Source of the DNA: Hymenobacter sp. BT559
GTDB lineage: Bacteria > Bacteroidota > Bacteroidia > Cytophagales > Hymenobacteraceae
Direction: 5' to 3'
DNA: 64,000 bases
Assembly (NCBI RefSeq): GCF_017571525.1
Contig: NZ_JAGETY010000001.1
Location: 558,001-622,000, forward strand
Positions within the stretch are counted from its first letter, which is position 1; every line of letters begins with the position of its first letter. Positions 17,789-25,712 of this stretch are shown one piece after another. The notes under the pieces were generated by a model, which saw nothing but the letters and a program-made list of their open reading frames with translations, was not told the DNA's origin and ran no database searches. The position numbers and the translations under genes are program-made.

Positions 17789-18289
17789 ATGAATGTGTTT
17801 AAGAAGCTTTTTGCGCGCTTTAGTGCGGCTCCGGCCGTGCCAGCAGCGGCCCCGCCTCCCAATTGGCTGGAGGTAGATGGTCAGTTTGTAGACCTCAATG
17901 GCTTGGCACCCGAGCAGCTGGCCGCGCTGGCTGCCGACCTGCAGGTGCGTCGCCAGCAGCGCGAGGCCGAATTGGCCAGCTACCTGCACGGCCTGGCGGC
18001 CGAGCGCGAGCGCCTGCTGGCCAGCGCCGATGTGAGCCTGTGGGTGCTCACCCTCAAGCTGATGTTTGGGGAGGCGATGGGCCGCCGGGTAGCCATCCAG
18101 GATATTGGGCCGGGTATGCAGCTGCAGCACCTGATGCTCAGCTTTGGCGAGCCCACCCAAGTACTGGCCGAGGGCGGCGGTCTGGTCCTGCTCTATGGCG
18201 CACCGCCCGCCATCAGCTACTTTGAAATAGAAGGAGATACCATTGTGAAGGCCGCCATTGGCTGGCGGCCCGCGCTGCCCTTTGGATAG
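17789..18289 (+). CDS. Uncharacterised protein
   Basis: 166 residues, cytosolic by composition. The N-terminus MNVFKKLFARF is basic and amphipathic, followed by a Pro/Ala linker, a helical segment (PEQLAALAADLQVRRQQREA), then a small alpha/beta-looking C-terminal half (GPGMQLQHLMLSFGEPTQVL and GDTIVKAAIGWRPALPFG). The phrase FGEPTQVLAEGGGLVLLYG resembles the way SmpA/OmlA-like folds track output values, but I cannot assign a family. It stands alone between the regulator remnant and galT. Coding-like third-position GC supports it as real. Confidence 0.65.
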   Translation: MNVFKKLFARFSAAPAVPAAAPPPNWLEVDGQFVDLNGLAPEQLAALAADLQVRRQQREAELASYLHGLAAERERLLASADVSLWVLTLKLMFGEAMGRRVAIQDIGPGMQLQHLMLSFGEPTQVLAEGGGLVLLYGAPPAISYFEIEGDTIVKAAIGWRPALPFG

Positions 18290-18336
18290 GGCAGCCGCTC
18301 AGAGCTGGTACCCTACAGCGCTGCCGTAGCAACAAA

Positions 18337-18363
18337 GGGCCTAGCTGCCTGGCAACTAGGCCC
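18337..18363 (-). terminator. Hairpin after galT
   Basis: GGGCCTAG (18337-18344) pairs with CTAGGCCC (18356-18363). It lies between the plus-strand gene ending at 18289 and galT, which ends at 18395 on the minus strand, so it may serve both. The flanks extend the pairing imperfectly. Confidence 0.5.
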
Positions 18364-18394
18364 CTTGCTAAAGGTTTATAAGCTTACCGGCTTG

Positions 18395-19447
18395 TTAGGC
18401 GGGCTTCGCTTGGGCGGCTTTGTAGTGTACGGCGGGCAGCGCGCGCAGGCGCTCGGCGGCCTGCTCGGCGGTAATGTCGCGCTGGGCATTGGCCAGCAGC
18501 TCGTAGCCCACCATAAATTTCTTTACCGTGGCCGAACGCAACAGCGGCGGCAAAAAGTGCATGTGCAGGTGCCACTCGGGGTAGTCCTGGCCATCGGTGG
18601 GGCGCTGGTGGAAGCCGGCCGAGTACGGGAAGCTGATTTCGAACAGGTTATCGTACTTGATGGTGAGCTGGCTCAGGATGTCGGCTAGCCCGTCGCGCTC
18701 CTGGTCATTCAGCTGCGTGAGGTCTTGCACGGCGCGGCGTGGCAGCACCAGCGTTTCGAAAGGCCACACCGCCCAGAAGGGCACCAGCACTACCCAGGTA
18801 TCATTCTCCACCACAAAGCGGGTCTTGGTTTTCTCCTCAATGGCGAGGTAGTCGCTGAGCAGCGTACGGCCGTTTTTCTCAAAATACGCCTTCTGGGCGC
18901 GGGCCTCCTTTGCGGGCAGGTCGGGCACGGTGCGCTCGCTCCAGATTTGGCCGTGGGGGTGGGGGTTCGAGCAGCCCATCACAAAGCCCTTATTCTCGAA
19001 AATCTGCACGTAGTTGATATTCGGGTCGGCCCCGAGCGTGCGGAACTCGTCGGTCCAGACATCTACCACGCGCCGGATTTCGGCGATGGGCATCTCGGGC
19101 AGCGTCAGGTCGTGGCGCGGCGAAAAGCAGATGACGCGGCAGTGGCCTGTTTCGGCTTCGGCGCGCAGCAGGCCGCCTTCCTCGTAGGTGCCGGGCTCGC
19201 CCTCGGGCAGCAGCGCCGCAAAGTCGTTGTCGAACACATACTGGTGCTCGTACTTCGGGTTGGTGATGCCGCTGGTGCGGGTGTTGCCGGGGCAGAGGTA
19301 GCAGGTGGGGTCGTAGGCGGGGCGCACCTCGGCCTGTTCTTTTTCCTGCTGGCCCTGCCAGGGGCGCTTGGCGCGGTGCGGCGACACGAGCACCCACTCA
19401 TCAAGCAGCGGGTTGAAGCGGCGGTGGGGCTGCGAGGTAAGGTCCAT
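18395..19447 (-). CDS. galT: Galactose-1-phosphate uridylyltransferase
   Basis: 350 residues, the usual length. The enzyme swaps UMP between UDP-glucose and galactose-1-phosphate in the Leloir pathway. [20 protein letters not shown] near the N-terminus, a zinc-type CYLCPGN and the active-site [12 protein letters not shown] are all present; the His between the two Pro-flanked residues is the uridylylated nucleophile. It follows galK (19633-20796) on the same strand. The 185-base gap holds a 31-bp inverted repeat and a promoter-like TATCTTTA, so it may be partly independent of galK. An epimerase (galE) is not in the window. Confidence 0.97.
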   Translation of the reverse strand: MDLTSQPHRRFNPLLDEWVLVSPHRAKRPWQGQQEKEQAEVRPAYDPTCYLCPGNTRTSGITNPKYEHQYVFDNDFAALLPEGEPGTYEEGGLLRAEAETGHCRVICFSPRHDLTLPEMPIAEIRRVVDVWTDEFRTLGADPNINYVQIFENKGFVMGCSNPHPHGQIWSERTVPDLPAKEARAQKAYFEKNGRTLLSDYLAIEEKTKTRFVVENDTWVVLVPFWAVWPFETLVLPRRAVQDLTQLNDQERDGLADILSQLTIKYDNLFEISFPYSAGFHQRPTDGQDYPEWHLHMHFLPPLLRSATVKKFMVGYELLANAQRDITAEQAAERLRALPAVHYKAAQAKPA

Positions 19448-19460
19448 GCTAATAGGTGTT

Positions 19461-19468
19461 TAAAGATA
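19461..19468 (-). promoter_or_regulatory. Possible galT -7 box TATCTTTA
   Basis: Seven of eight positions match TAnnTTTG, placed 13 bases before the galT start. It would give a very short leader. Confidence 0.35.
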
Positions 19469-19504
19469 AAAGGCGGTTGTCAATGTGGCACCTGCCCGTT
19501 TTTC

Positions 19505-19625
19505 GTTCGGCAAGTTCCCGCAGAGGTTCGCAGTGGGAAAGCGCAGAGGTTCGCTGAGCGCTGACGGTACAACTCAGCGCACCTCAGCGTAGCACACTGC
19601 GAACCTCTGCGGGAACTTGCCGAAC
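19505..19625. repeat. Intergenic element with perfect 31-bp inverted ends
   Basis: The arms are 19505-19535 and 19595-19625 and contain the phrase CGCAGAGGTTCGC. The 59-base middle holds further partly complementary copies (GCGCAGAGGTTCGCTGAGCG against the CTCAGCG phrases). The right arm reaches to 8 bases from the galK stop. The DNA could form a long stem in the galK-galT mRNA. It has no coding capacity and resembles short non-autonomous palindromic repeats. Confidence 0.85.
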
Positions 19626-19632
19626 AGAATTC

Positions 19633-20796
19633 TTAGCCAGCAAGCTCTCCTACGCCGTCGGCTAAATTGGTTACGTAAGTATCGAGCTTCAGGCCCAGCT
19701 TTTCCTGGTAGCCCTTGGTCATAAAGTCGATAAAGGCATCCACTTTGTCGCTAGCCACCAGGTTGAGGGTGCAGCCGCCGAAGCCGCCGCCCATCATGCG
19801 GGCGCCGTAGCAGCCGGGGGCGCTGTGAGCCAGGCCTTCGAGCACGTCGAGCTCGGCGCAGCTCACCTGGTAGAGGTCGCGCAGGCCGGCGTGGCTGGCG
19901 TAGAGCAGCTCGCCTACCTCGGCTAGGGGCTTGCCTTCCACGAGGCGGGCGGTAAGCTCTTTTACGCGCTCGTTTTCTTCGACTACGTAGCGGCAGCGCT
20001 TCTCTACTACCTCGCCCAGCTCGGCTTTGGCCGCGTCGATGTCGGCCAGGGTGGCGTCGCGCAGGGACTTGATGGCCGGGTTGTGCTTTTGCATGATTTC
20101 CACCCCCCTAGCGCACTCCGCGCGGCGGGTGTTGTACTCGCTGTCGCCGAGCGCGTGCTTCACGCCCGAGTTGCAGAGCACGAGGCGCGCGTGGGTGGTA
20201 TCGAGCGGAAAGTAGGCGTATTCGAGCGAGCGGCAGTCGAGCTCTACCACGTGGCCCGCGCGGCCGAAGAGGCTAGCAAACTGGTCCATGAGCCCGCACA
20301 TCACCTTGGCGTACTCGTGCTCGGCCATCTGCGAAATCTGCGCTAGGGTCATCGTATCGAGCCCTAGGCTCAACAGGTGGTTGAGGCCCCAGGCCACGCC
20401 GCACTCGGCCGCGGCCGACGACGACAGGCCCGCCCCGCTCGGAATATCGCCCCCGAAGGCGCAGTCGAAGCCCGGCACCTGAGCGCCACGCTTGCGCAAG
20501 CCGGCCACCACCCCTAGCTGGTAGTTGGCCCAGTGCCCGCCGGGCAGCGGCGCAATATCGGCCACGGCCACCTCGTAGGTGGCGTCGAAGTCGAGGGCGA
20601 CCAGCCGGATGCGGTCGGTACCATTGAGGCGCAGCGCAAACCGGATTTCCTTATCAATAGCCGCTGGCAGCACCAGGCCATCGTTGTAGTCGGTGTGCTC
20701 ACCGATGAGGTTGATGCGGCCGGGAGCGCGCAGCAGCAAGTCGGGGGCGGCGCCAAAGCGCTGCTCAAAGGCGGAGGTAAGGGCGGAAGCGGTCAT
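19633..20796 (-). CDS. galK: Galactokinase
   Basis: 387 residues from the ATG at 20796 (MTASALTSAFEQRF); an in-frame ATG four codons upstream is possible. It phosphorylates galactose at C1 with ATP. GHMP-kinase features are complete: GRINLIGEHTDYNDG (sugar-binding signature), GDIPSGAGLSSSAA (ATP loop) and GARMMGGGFGGC near the C-terminus. First gene of a galK-galT pair transcribed leftward. No galactose transporter or mutarotase is beside it. Cytosolic. Confidence 0.97.
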   Translation of the reverse strand: MTASALTSAFEQRFGAAPDLLLRAPGRINLIGEHTDYNDGLVLPAAIDKEIRFALRLNGTDRIRLVALDFDATYEVAVADIAPLPGGHWANYQLGVVAGLRKRGAQVPGFDCAFGGDIPSGAGLSSSAAAECGVAWGLNHLLSLGLDTMTLAQISQMAEHEYAKVMCGLMDQFASLFGRAGHVVELDCRSLEYAYFPLDTTHARLVLCNSGVKHALGDSEYNTRRAECARGVEIMQKHNPAIKSLRDATLADIDAAKAELGEVVEKRCRYVVEENERVKELTARLVEGKPLAEVGELLYASHAGLRDLYQVSCAELDVLEGLAHSAPGCYGARMMGGGFGGCTLNLVASDKVDAFIDFMTKGYQEKLGLKLDTYVTNLADGVGELAG

Positions 20797-20976
20797 AAGT
20801 AGGGGCAAAAGTGGCGCATATTCCTGGCATACGCAGTTACGAACTAGGCAAACAAGGGGGACAAATTGGCTAGGCCAACCTTTTTACGGCTATTTGAGTA
20901 AGTCAGTGCAAGAAGCGGGCAAGCAGTGAAAGTTGCTGGTTGCGCTTCATATCTACTTCACTTTCTGATTATTCCC

Positions 20977-21174
20977 ATGACTACTTCGCGACTTTCTCTG
21001 CTTATGCTATGCGCCGTGCTGGCCTCAACGCTCACGGGCTGCCAAGTGGCCGGTGACATCTTTAAGGGCGGCATGTGGATTGGGGCCATCGCGGTGTTTT
21101 TGGTCGTAGCCATTATCTGGTGGCTGGTGAGCAAAATGAGCGGTGGCAACGGTGGCGGCGGCACGTCTGTGTAG
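20977..21174 (+). CDS. Small lipoprotein with one membrane segment
   Basis: 65 residues from the ATG at 20977. The first 20 residues form a lipoprotein signal ending in the lipobox STLTGC, so Cys is lipidated. The mature part has GGMWIGAIAVFLVVAIIWWL, a single membrane span, and a Gly-rich tail. Proteins of this plan (lipidated Cys, one span, short Gly/Ser tail) are common and uncharacterised in Bacteroidota. Single gene with a strong terminator at 21196-21237. Confidence 0.75.
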   Translation: MTTSRLSLLMLCAVLASTLTGCQVAGDIFKGGMWIGAIAVFLVVAIIWWLVSKMSGGNGGGGTSV

Positions 21175-21195
21175 CCCGGCTAGCCCCAGCCTCAA

Positions 21196-21237
21196 GCAAA
21201 AAGGCGCGGCCCCCGCTTGGGAGCCGCGCCTTTTTGC
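21196..21237. terminator. Bidirectional intrinsic terminator
   Basis: GCAAAAAGGCGCGGC (21196-21210) pairs with GCCGCGCCTTTTTGC (21223-21237), with T runs on both strands. It separates the small lipoprotein gene from the convergent fatty acid hydroxylase gene. Confidence 0.85.
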
Positions 21238-21251
21238 ATAAAAACCGGGCG

Positions 21252-21914
21252 TTAGGCCTGCTCGCTGCGCTTGGTGGGCATGGTGCCGATGATGTGGTCC
21301 CAGAGGGTGCTGCTGACGCCAAAGGCCACCTCATCCTGGCGGTAGTGGTGCTGGGCGTGGTGCGTCCACCACACTTTCAGGAAGTTTTTCGGCGGCGCAT
21401 ACATGTGAATGGCATAGTGCACAAACAAGTACATGGCGTAGCCGAAGGTGAAGCCCGACAGGATACCAAACGCCCAGGTGCCGAAGACAAACCGGAAGAT
21501 GAAAAACAGCAGCGAGGCCACGAATACCGTCAGAATGGGCGGCATGGCTAGGCGGGTTTTATCCTTAGGATACTCGTGGTGCACACCGTGCATGGTGTAC
21601 TGAAACTTGGCCCGGCCCGGCGTCGTGGCCGGAATGTGGTACACGTAGCGGTGCACCAGGTATTCGACAAAGGAGAACAGCAGCAACCCGCCCAAAAACA
21701 GCCCTAGCCCGGTCAGGCCCGCCACGAAGCCCCTAGTGATGCCATAATACAGGCTCAACAGCGCAGTGGCAATAAAGATGCTGACCGGCAGCGCAATGTG
21801 CGTGTGCGAGAGCCGCTCCAGCACCGGGTTTTTGAAGAGCTGGGCCGAGCCTTTATGCTTGGGCCGCACCGGCTGAGGGGCCGGGGCAACGGGAGTATCG
21901 GGAAGGATAGCCAT
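21252..21914 (-). CDS. Fatty acid hydroxylase / sterol desaturase family membrane enzyme
   Basis: 220 residues with about four membrane spans. The di-iron His clusters are present in order: EYLVHRYVYH, HGVHHEYP, HYAIHMY and THHAQHHYR. This is the pattern of fatty acid 2-hydroxylases and related desaturase-fold oxygenases, which use O2 on lipid chains in the inner membrane. A role in hydroxylating sphingolipid or membrane fatty acids is plausible for this phylum, but the substrate cannot be read from sequence. Transcribed leftward and shares a terminator with the convergent lipoprotein gene. Confidence 0.9.
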   Translation of the reverse strand: MAILPDTPVAPAPQPVRPKHKGSAQLFKNPVLERLSHTHIALPVSIFIATALLSLYYGITRGFVAGLTGLGLFLGGLLLFSFVEYLVHRYVYHIPATTPGRAKFQYTMHGVHHEYPKDKTRLAMPPILTVFVASLLFFIFRFVFGTWAFGILSGFTFGYAMYLFVHYAIHMYAPPKNFLKVWWTHHAQHHYRQDEVAFGVSSTLWDHIIGTMPTKRSEQA

Positions 21915-21998
21915 ACGAACGCCTGAAACTTAACTTAATATCTAAAAAACAGCTTATCTACAAAGTTACGCCCTAGCTGGTTTTGGTGCCGCCGCGGG

Positions 21999-22541
21999 CT
22001 AGGGCCGAAACCCGGCAGCCTCCAGCGCGGCGGCTACCTCGGCTACCTCACCGCCGGGGTGGCGCAGCCGCGCCTGGGCATAGAACCCCGAGCGGGCCTC
22101 CAGGGTTCGGGCCAGCCACTCGGCCAGGGCCTGCTGGGGCGTGGCGGCGGTAGCGGTGGCCGCCAGCAGCGGCCGGGTGGCGGCTTGGTTGCGGCGTGCC
22201 AGGCGGCGCAGCAGCTCGTGCGGCGGCACATCGAGCCACAGCACAAAGCCCGAGGCGTGCAGCACGGCCAGGTTGTCGAAAAAGCAGGGCGTGCCCCCGC
22301 CGGTGGCCACCACCAGCGGCTGGCCGGGCTGGCTAGCCACGGCCGCCAGGGCCGCTGCCTCGCGCTGCCGAAAGCCGGCCTCCCCTTCACTAGCAAAAAT
22401 CTCGGGGATGGTCTGGCCCGCCTCGGCCACGATGCGGTGGTCGAGGTCGAGAAACCCCCGGCCGTAGTGAGCGGCCAGCTGGCGGCCCAGCGTGGTTTTG
22501 CCCGAGGCGGGCAGGCCGATGAGGTAGAGGTGGTTTGACAA
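21999..22541 (-). CDS. aroK: Shikimate kinase
   Basis: 180 residues, the normal size. It phosphorylates shikimate at O3 in aromatic amino acid synthesis. The P-loop GLPASGKT is at residues 9-16; DLDHRI supplies the Mg/shikimate Asp; a second motif VVATGGGTPCF holds the GGG substrate loop, and ARRNQAATRPLL is the lid with its Arg. The start at 22541 follows a tract of degenerate ATTCACTC-like repeats on the coding strand. Cytosolic. No other aromatic pathway gene is nearby. Confidence 0.95.
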   Translation of the reverse strand: MSNHLYLIGLPASGKTTLGRQLAAHYGRGFLDLDHRIVAEAGQTIPEIFASEGEAGFRQREAAALAAVASQPGQPLVVATGGGTPCFFDNLAVLHASGFVLWLDVPPHELLRRLARRNQAATRPLLAATATAATPQQALAEWLARTLEARSGFYAQARLRHPGGEVAEVAAALEAAGFRP

Positions 22542-22600
22542 TGGGTGAGGGAGTGAATGAGCGAAGGGGTGGATGGGTGAATGAGTGAATGAATGGGTGA
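22542..22600 (-). repeat. Degenerate ATTCACTC/ATTCACCC tract before aroK
   Basis: On the minus strand the leader of aroK is a run of 8-base-like units (ATTC ATTC ACTC ATTC ACCC and variants), pyrimidine-rich. The same type of tract occurs at 25536-25566 and 25676-25712. It may be a drifting microsatellite or a leader element. Confidence 0.6.
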
Positions 22601-22656
22601 AGGCGCCTCGGATAGCCCTGGCTCAACAGTCACTTCCCCTTCACTCCTTCACTTAT

Positions 22657-23721
22657 TTACCCACTGATTCTAACCCGTGGGTCGAGCAGCGCATACAGCA
22701 TATCGACGGCGATATTAACGAGCACAAAAATGGCCGCCACGAAGAGCGTAGCGCCCATCACTACCGGAAAGTCGAGGTTCTCGACGGCGCGCAGCGTGGT
22801 GGTGCCCAGTCCTTTCCAATTGAAAATGTACTCGATGAAAAACGCGCCGGCCATGAGCGAGGCCAGCCAGCCCGACACGGCCGTGACTACCGGGTTCAGG
22901 GCGTTGCGCAGGGCGTGCTTCCACACCGTGCGGCCGGGGCTCAGGCCCTTGGCCCGCGCCGTGCGGATGTAGTCCTGGCTCAGCACGTCGAGCATAGAGG
23001 AGCGCGTGAGCTGCATAATGACGGCCAGCGGGCGCACCCCGAGCGCCACCGCCGGTAGCAGTAGGTTGCGCAGCACCAGGTGGCGCTGAGCGGTGAAAGG
23101 GTCGGTTTCGTAGAGCTGGCCAGTCAGGCTCAGGCCCGTCCAGTGGCTCCAGTAAAATCCGAAGCTGACCGCGATAAGAATAGCGGCTACAAACGACGGC
23201 ACCGAAATGCCCAATACCGAAGTAGTTACGAGCGTGCGGTCGAGCCACGACTGCGGCCGCAGCGCCGCCGCCACCCCTAGCGCAATGCCGCCCACCGCTG
23301 CCAGCAGCATGGCCGCCAGTGCCAGCCACAGCGTGCCCGGAAAGCGGTCGAGCAAAATTGTGAGCACGTCCTGGTTGCTCTGAAACGAGCGGCGCAGATA
23401 CGGCCACTTCAGCACCACGGCGCGCTGCTGGCCCAGCGGCAGCAGCGCCACGCCCCTATAGCGCGCCACCCCGGCCGAGTCGCGCCGGTGCACCCCGAGC
23501 GGCGAGGCGTCGTTGAGGTACCCTAGCAGGCGCGCGGGCAGGGGTTGGTCGAGGCCCAGGTCGGCGTTGATGGCCGCCTTGGTGGCCAGGTCGGTGCGCT
23601 GGCCGGCCAGCAGGGCGGCCGGGTCGCCGGGCAGCACATTAAACAGAAAAAAAACTGTGCAAGCCACGCCTACCAGCACAAGCAGGCCCTGACCCAGGCG
23701 GCGCAGAAGAAAGGAGAGCAT
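22657..23721 (-). CDS. DppB/OppB-type ABC transporter permease
   Basis: 354 residues with six or so membrane spans. MLSFLLRRLGQGLLVLVGV and FNVLPGDPA are typical for the first subunit of peptide/nickel permeases, and the ABC-contact loop reads YIRTARAKGLSPGRTVWKHA, containing the EAA-type motif with its Gly. ALLDPRVRISG is the usual C-terminus. The second permease, ATPases and binding protein are not adjacent, so the rest must be elsewhere if it works. Substrate unknown; peptides are the family default. Transcribed in the same direction as aroK, but 115 bases apart. Confidence 0.9.
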   Translation of the reverse strand: MLSFLLRRLGQGLLVLVGVACTVFFLFNVLPGDPAALLAGQRTDLATKAAINADLGLDQPLPARLLGYLNDASPLGVHRRDSAGVARYRGVALLPLGQQRAVVLKWPYLRRSFQSNQDVLTILLDRFPGTLWLALAAMLLAAVGGIALGVAAALRPQSWLDRTLVTTSVLGISVPSFVAAILIAVSFGFYWSHWTGLSLTGQLYETDPFTAQRHLVLRNLLLPAVALGVRPLAVIMQLTRSSMLDVLSQDYIRTARAKGLSPGRTVWKHALRNALNPVVTAVSGWLASLMAGAFFIEYIFNWKGLGTTTLRAVENLDFPVVMGATLFVAAIFVLVNIAVDMLYALLDPRVRISG

Positions 23722-23726
23722 AAGCT

Positions 23727-23791
23727 GTAGCGTGGACTTTCAGTCCGCGATTTGCAATAGTTGGGGCTCGCGGACTAAAAGTCCGCGCTAC
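23727..23791. repeat. Inverted-repeat element, family A copy 1
   Basis: 24-bp arms at 23727-23750 and 23768-23791 with two mismatches. Each arm contains the inner palindrome GCGGACTAAAAGTCCGC or its variant. The element fills nearly the whole gap between the permease start and the DoxX stop. A second copy lies at 47104-47168. Confidence 0.85.
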
Positions 23792-23795
23792 TCTT

Positions 23796-24938
23796 TTATT
23801 GAAGCGCTTTCTCGACCTGATACAGCGCCGGAATGTCGTGGTAGTGGTACTTGGCCACCACCGTGCCGTTGTGCAGCACCACCAGGCCAGGATTCGAGCG
23901 AATAACGGACTTGAGTACCGTGGCATCGGCAAAGGCGTAGGGCGTAGCCAGGTTCACGTCGTGCCGAAACGAGTCAAACTTGCCCGCCGCCGTGCTCGTG
24001 ATGGTGAGCACCTCGATGTGCTTGCGCGACTTGCCAGCTTCTTCAAACAGCTTATTAAAATCGGAAAAGCGCTCGCGGTCGGCCTTGTTGGTATTCTGCA
24101 CAATGAGCAGCAGCTTGTTGCCGGTCAGCACCTGCTTGGTAATGTCGTTGCCCTCGGGGTCGGTGATGACAAAGTCGGTGACGACGGGCGTCGATTGCAG
24201 CGGGTTGAGCACCGTCATGGTCTTGTACTTCCAGGTCGAGTCGGTCGGAAACTGCTCAGCCTCCATCGTTTTGCCAGCCCGCTCGAAGGTGTAGCGGTAG
24301 CGGGGCGCCTCGGCGGGTTTCATCAGCTGCCCGATGTTGTTGCCGACTTTATAGGGCAGGAAGTCGAAATACGGCAGGTGCCCCAGCGCCCGCACGCCAA
24401 TGCCGATGGTCAGGGCACTGGCAAAAGTCATGGCCATGAGCGCCGCCGTACCACGCAAAAAGCTGTGGCGCAGGTGCTTCTGGTTGAAAAAAACCACCAG
24501 CCAGAGCCCTAGCAAAAACAGGTCTTTGAAAAACGACGTCCAGGGCTTGAGCTTGATAAAGTCGCCAAAGCAGCCGCAGTCCGTCACCTTGTTAAAGGCC
24601 GCCGAGTAGAAGGTGAGAAACGCAAAAAACACCAGCAAAGCGAGCAGCGCCAGCAGCGTTTGGCGCAGGTACCAGCGAATGAGCAGCGCCACGCCCAGTA
24701 TCACTTCGAGCGAGCTAAGGGCGATGCTCAAAAACCGGCTGGCGTTGTGCAGCGGGTCAAACAGCCAGCTCAGGGCCGGCACGTCGGCGCTGAATACTTC
24801 GAAGTATTCTTCCAGCTTGTAGGCCGTGCCCACGGGGTCGTTGAGCTTCACGAGGCCCGAAAAAATGAACAGCATACCCAGCAGCGCCCAGCAGAGGCGG
24901 GTAACCTGGCGCATGGGTTGGGGAAGGGAAATCGGCAT
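23796..24938 (-). CDS. BT_3928-like DoxX-family membrane protein
   Basis: 380 residues. The first ~150 residues form a four-span DoxX/MauE-like membrane domain starting LLGMLFIFSGLVKLNDPVGT, with FNKVTDCGCFGDFIKL, the paired-Cys motif typical of this set. A further span (AALMAMTFASALTIGIGV) precedes a C-terminal ~180-residue soluble part resembling a thioredoxin-like fold without an obvious CxxC (LLLIVQNTNKADRERFSDFN). A later ATG (24914) could be the real start. The family is conserved in Bacteroidota near DUF1599 and folP, as here. A redox or quinone-linked role is inferred only from DoxX/MauE relatives. Confidence 0.85.
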   Translation of the reverse strand: MPISLPQPMRQVTRLCWALLGMLFIFSGLVKLNDPVGTAYKLEEYFEVFSADVPALSWLFDPLHNASRFLSIALSSLEVILGVALLIRWYLRQTLLALLALLVFFAFLTFYSAAFNKVTDCGCFGDFIKLKPWTSFFKDLFLLGLWLVVFFNQKHLRHSFLRGTAALMAMTFASALTIGIGVRALGHLPYFDFLPYKVGNNIGQLMKPAEAPRYRYTFERAGKTMEAEQFPTDSTWKYKTMTVLNPLQSTPVVTDFVITDPEGNDITKQVLTGNKLLLIVQNTNKADRERFSDFNKLFEEAGKSRKHIEVLTITSTAAGKFDSFRHDVNLATPYAFADATVLKSVIRSNPGLVVLHNGTVVAKYHYHDIPALYQVEKALQ

Positions 24939-24980
24939 AGAGAAGGAAAGTAGGCAAAGGTCAGGAGCCTGGCTAGGCCC

Positions 24981-25538
24981 TTACGGGCGCGGCGCGGGGC
25001 TAGCCGCTTCTTCACGCAAAATGAGGGCAAACACGGCGTAGTTCAGCATGTCGCGGTAGCCGCCCTCCACGCTTTCACTTACCAGGGCCGCCCCCCCAAT
25101 GTTTTCGAGCTGCTTGATGCGGTGCAACTTCATCAGAATGAGGTCAGTGATGCTGCTCACGCGCATCTGGCGCCAGGCCTCGCCGTAGTCGTGGTTTTTG
25201 GCCAGCAGCAGCTCGCGGTTCAGAGTGTTTTCGCGGTCATAGGCGGCGGCCACCTGCTCGGTGGGCAGGTCGAGCGGCGCGTCGGGGGCTAGCCGCAGCT
25301 GCATGAGGGCAATGAGGCAGTAGTTGATGATGGCCACGAACTCCTCGTCTACGCCGTCGGCAATTTTCTGCGTGCCCGTTTCCTGAATCGTGCGAATCCG
25401 GTTGGCCTTGATAAAAATCTGGTCCGTAACCGAGGGTAGGCGCAAAATGCGCCAAGCCGTGCCGTAGTCGTGGGTTTTGGCCAAAAACAGCTCGCGGCAG
25501 CGGCTCAAAATCAGGTCGTAGTGCGCGGGAGTAGTCAA
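24981..25538 (-). CDS. DUF1599 protein
   Basis: About 185 residues if started at the TTG at 25538 (then TTPAHYDLILSRC). The frame is open up to an ATG at 25685, but that part is antisense to folP's start and reads through a degenerate repeat, so the shorter start is preferred. The protein has two similar halves: ELFLAKTHDYGTAWRILRLP with IFIKANRIRTIQ, then ELLLAKNHDYGEAWRQMRVS with LILMKLHRIKQL, the DUF1599 duplication. The family is often placed near nucleotide-modification or pyrophosphohydrolase-like proteins, but its reaction is not established. It is divergent from folP. Confidence 0.85.
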   Translation of the reverse strand: MTTPAHYDLILSRCRELFLAKTHDYGTAWRILRLPSVTDQIFIKANRIRTIQETGTQKIADGVDEEFVAIINYCLIALMQLRLAPDAPLDLPTEQVAAAYDRENTLNRELLLAKNHDYGEAWRQMRVSSITDLILMKLHRIKQLENIGGAALVSESVEGGYRDMLNYAVFALILREEAASPAPRP

Positions 25539-25712
25539 TGGGCGAATGAGTGAATGAGAGAATGGGCGCTGGGCGTCTTCGGCGGGAATCAACCCCCGCG
25601 CCAGATAGCCCGGCAAGTTCGCCCCAAGCGCCGGATATTTAACCCCTCGCTCTGCCTCCTGCCCATGCCCACCCACTTCAGCCATTCACCCATTCGGTCA
25701 TTCACCAACTCG
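25536..25712. repeat. Two degenerate ATTCACTC-type tracts around the folP/DUF1599 starts
   Basis: 25536-25566 (GGGCGAATGAGTGAATGAGA on the plus strand) and 25676-25712 (CCATTCACCCATTCGGTCAT). They are in opposite orientation and flank the divergent start region. The second lies inside the first codons of folP and is translated as SHSPIRSFTNSL. Confidence 0.55.

Noticed and set aside
25539..25685. Long N-terminus for the DUF1599 protein from the ATG at 25685
   Set aside because: It reads antisense to the folP start and through a degenerate repeat; DUF1599 proteins begin near the TTPAHYDLI segment.
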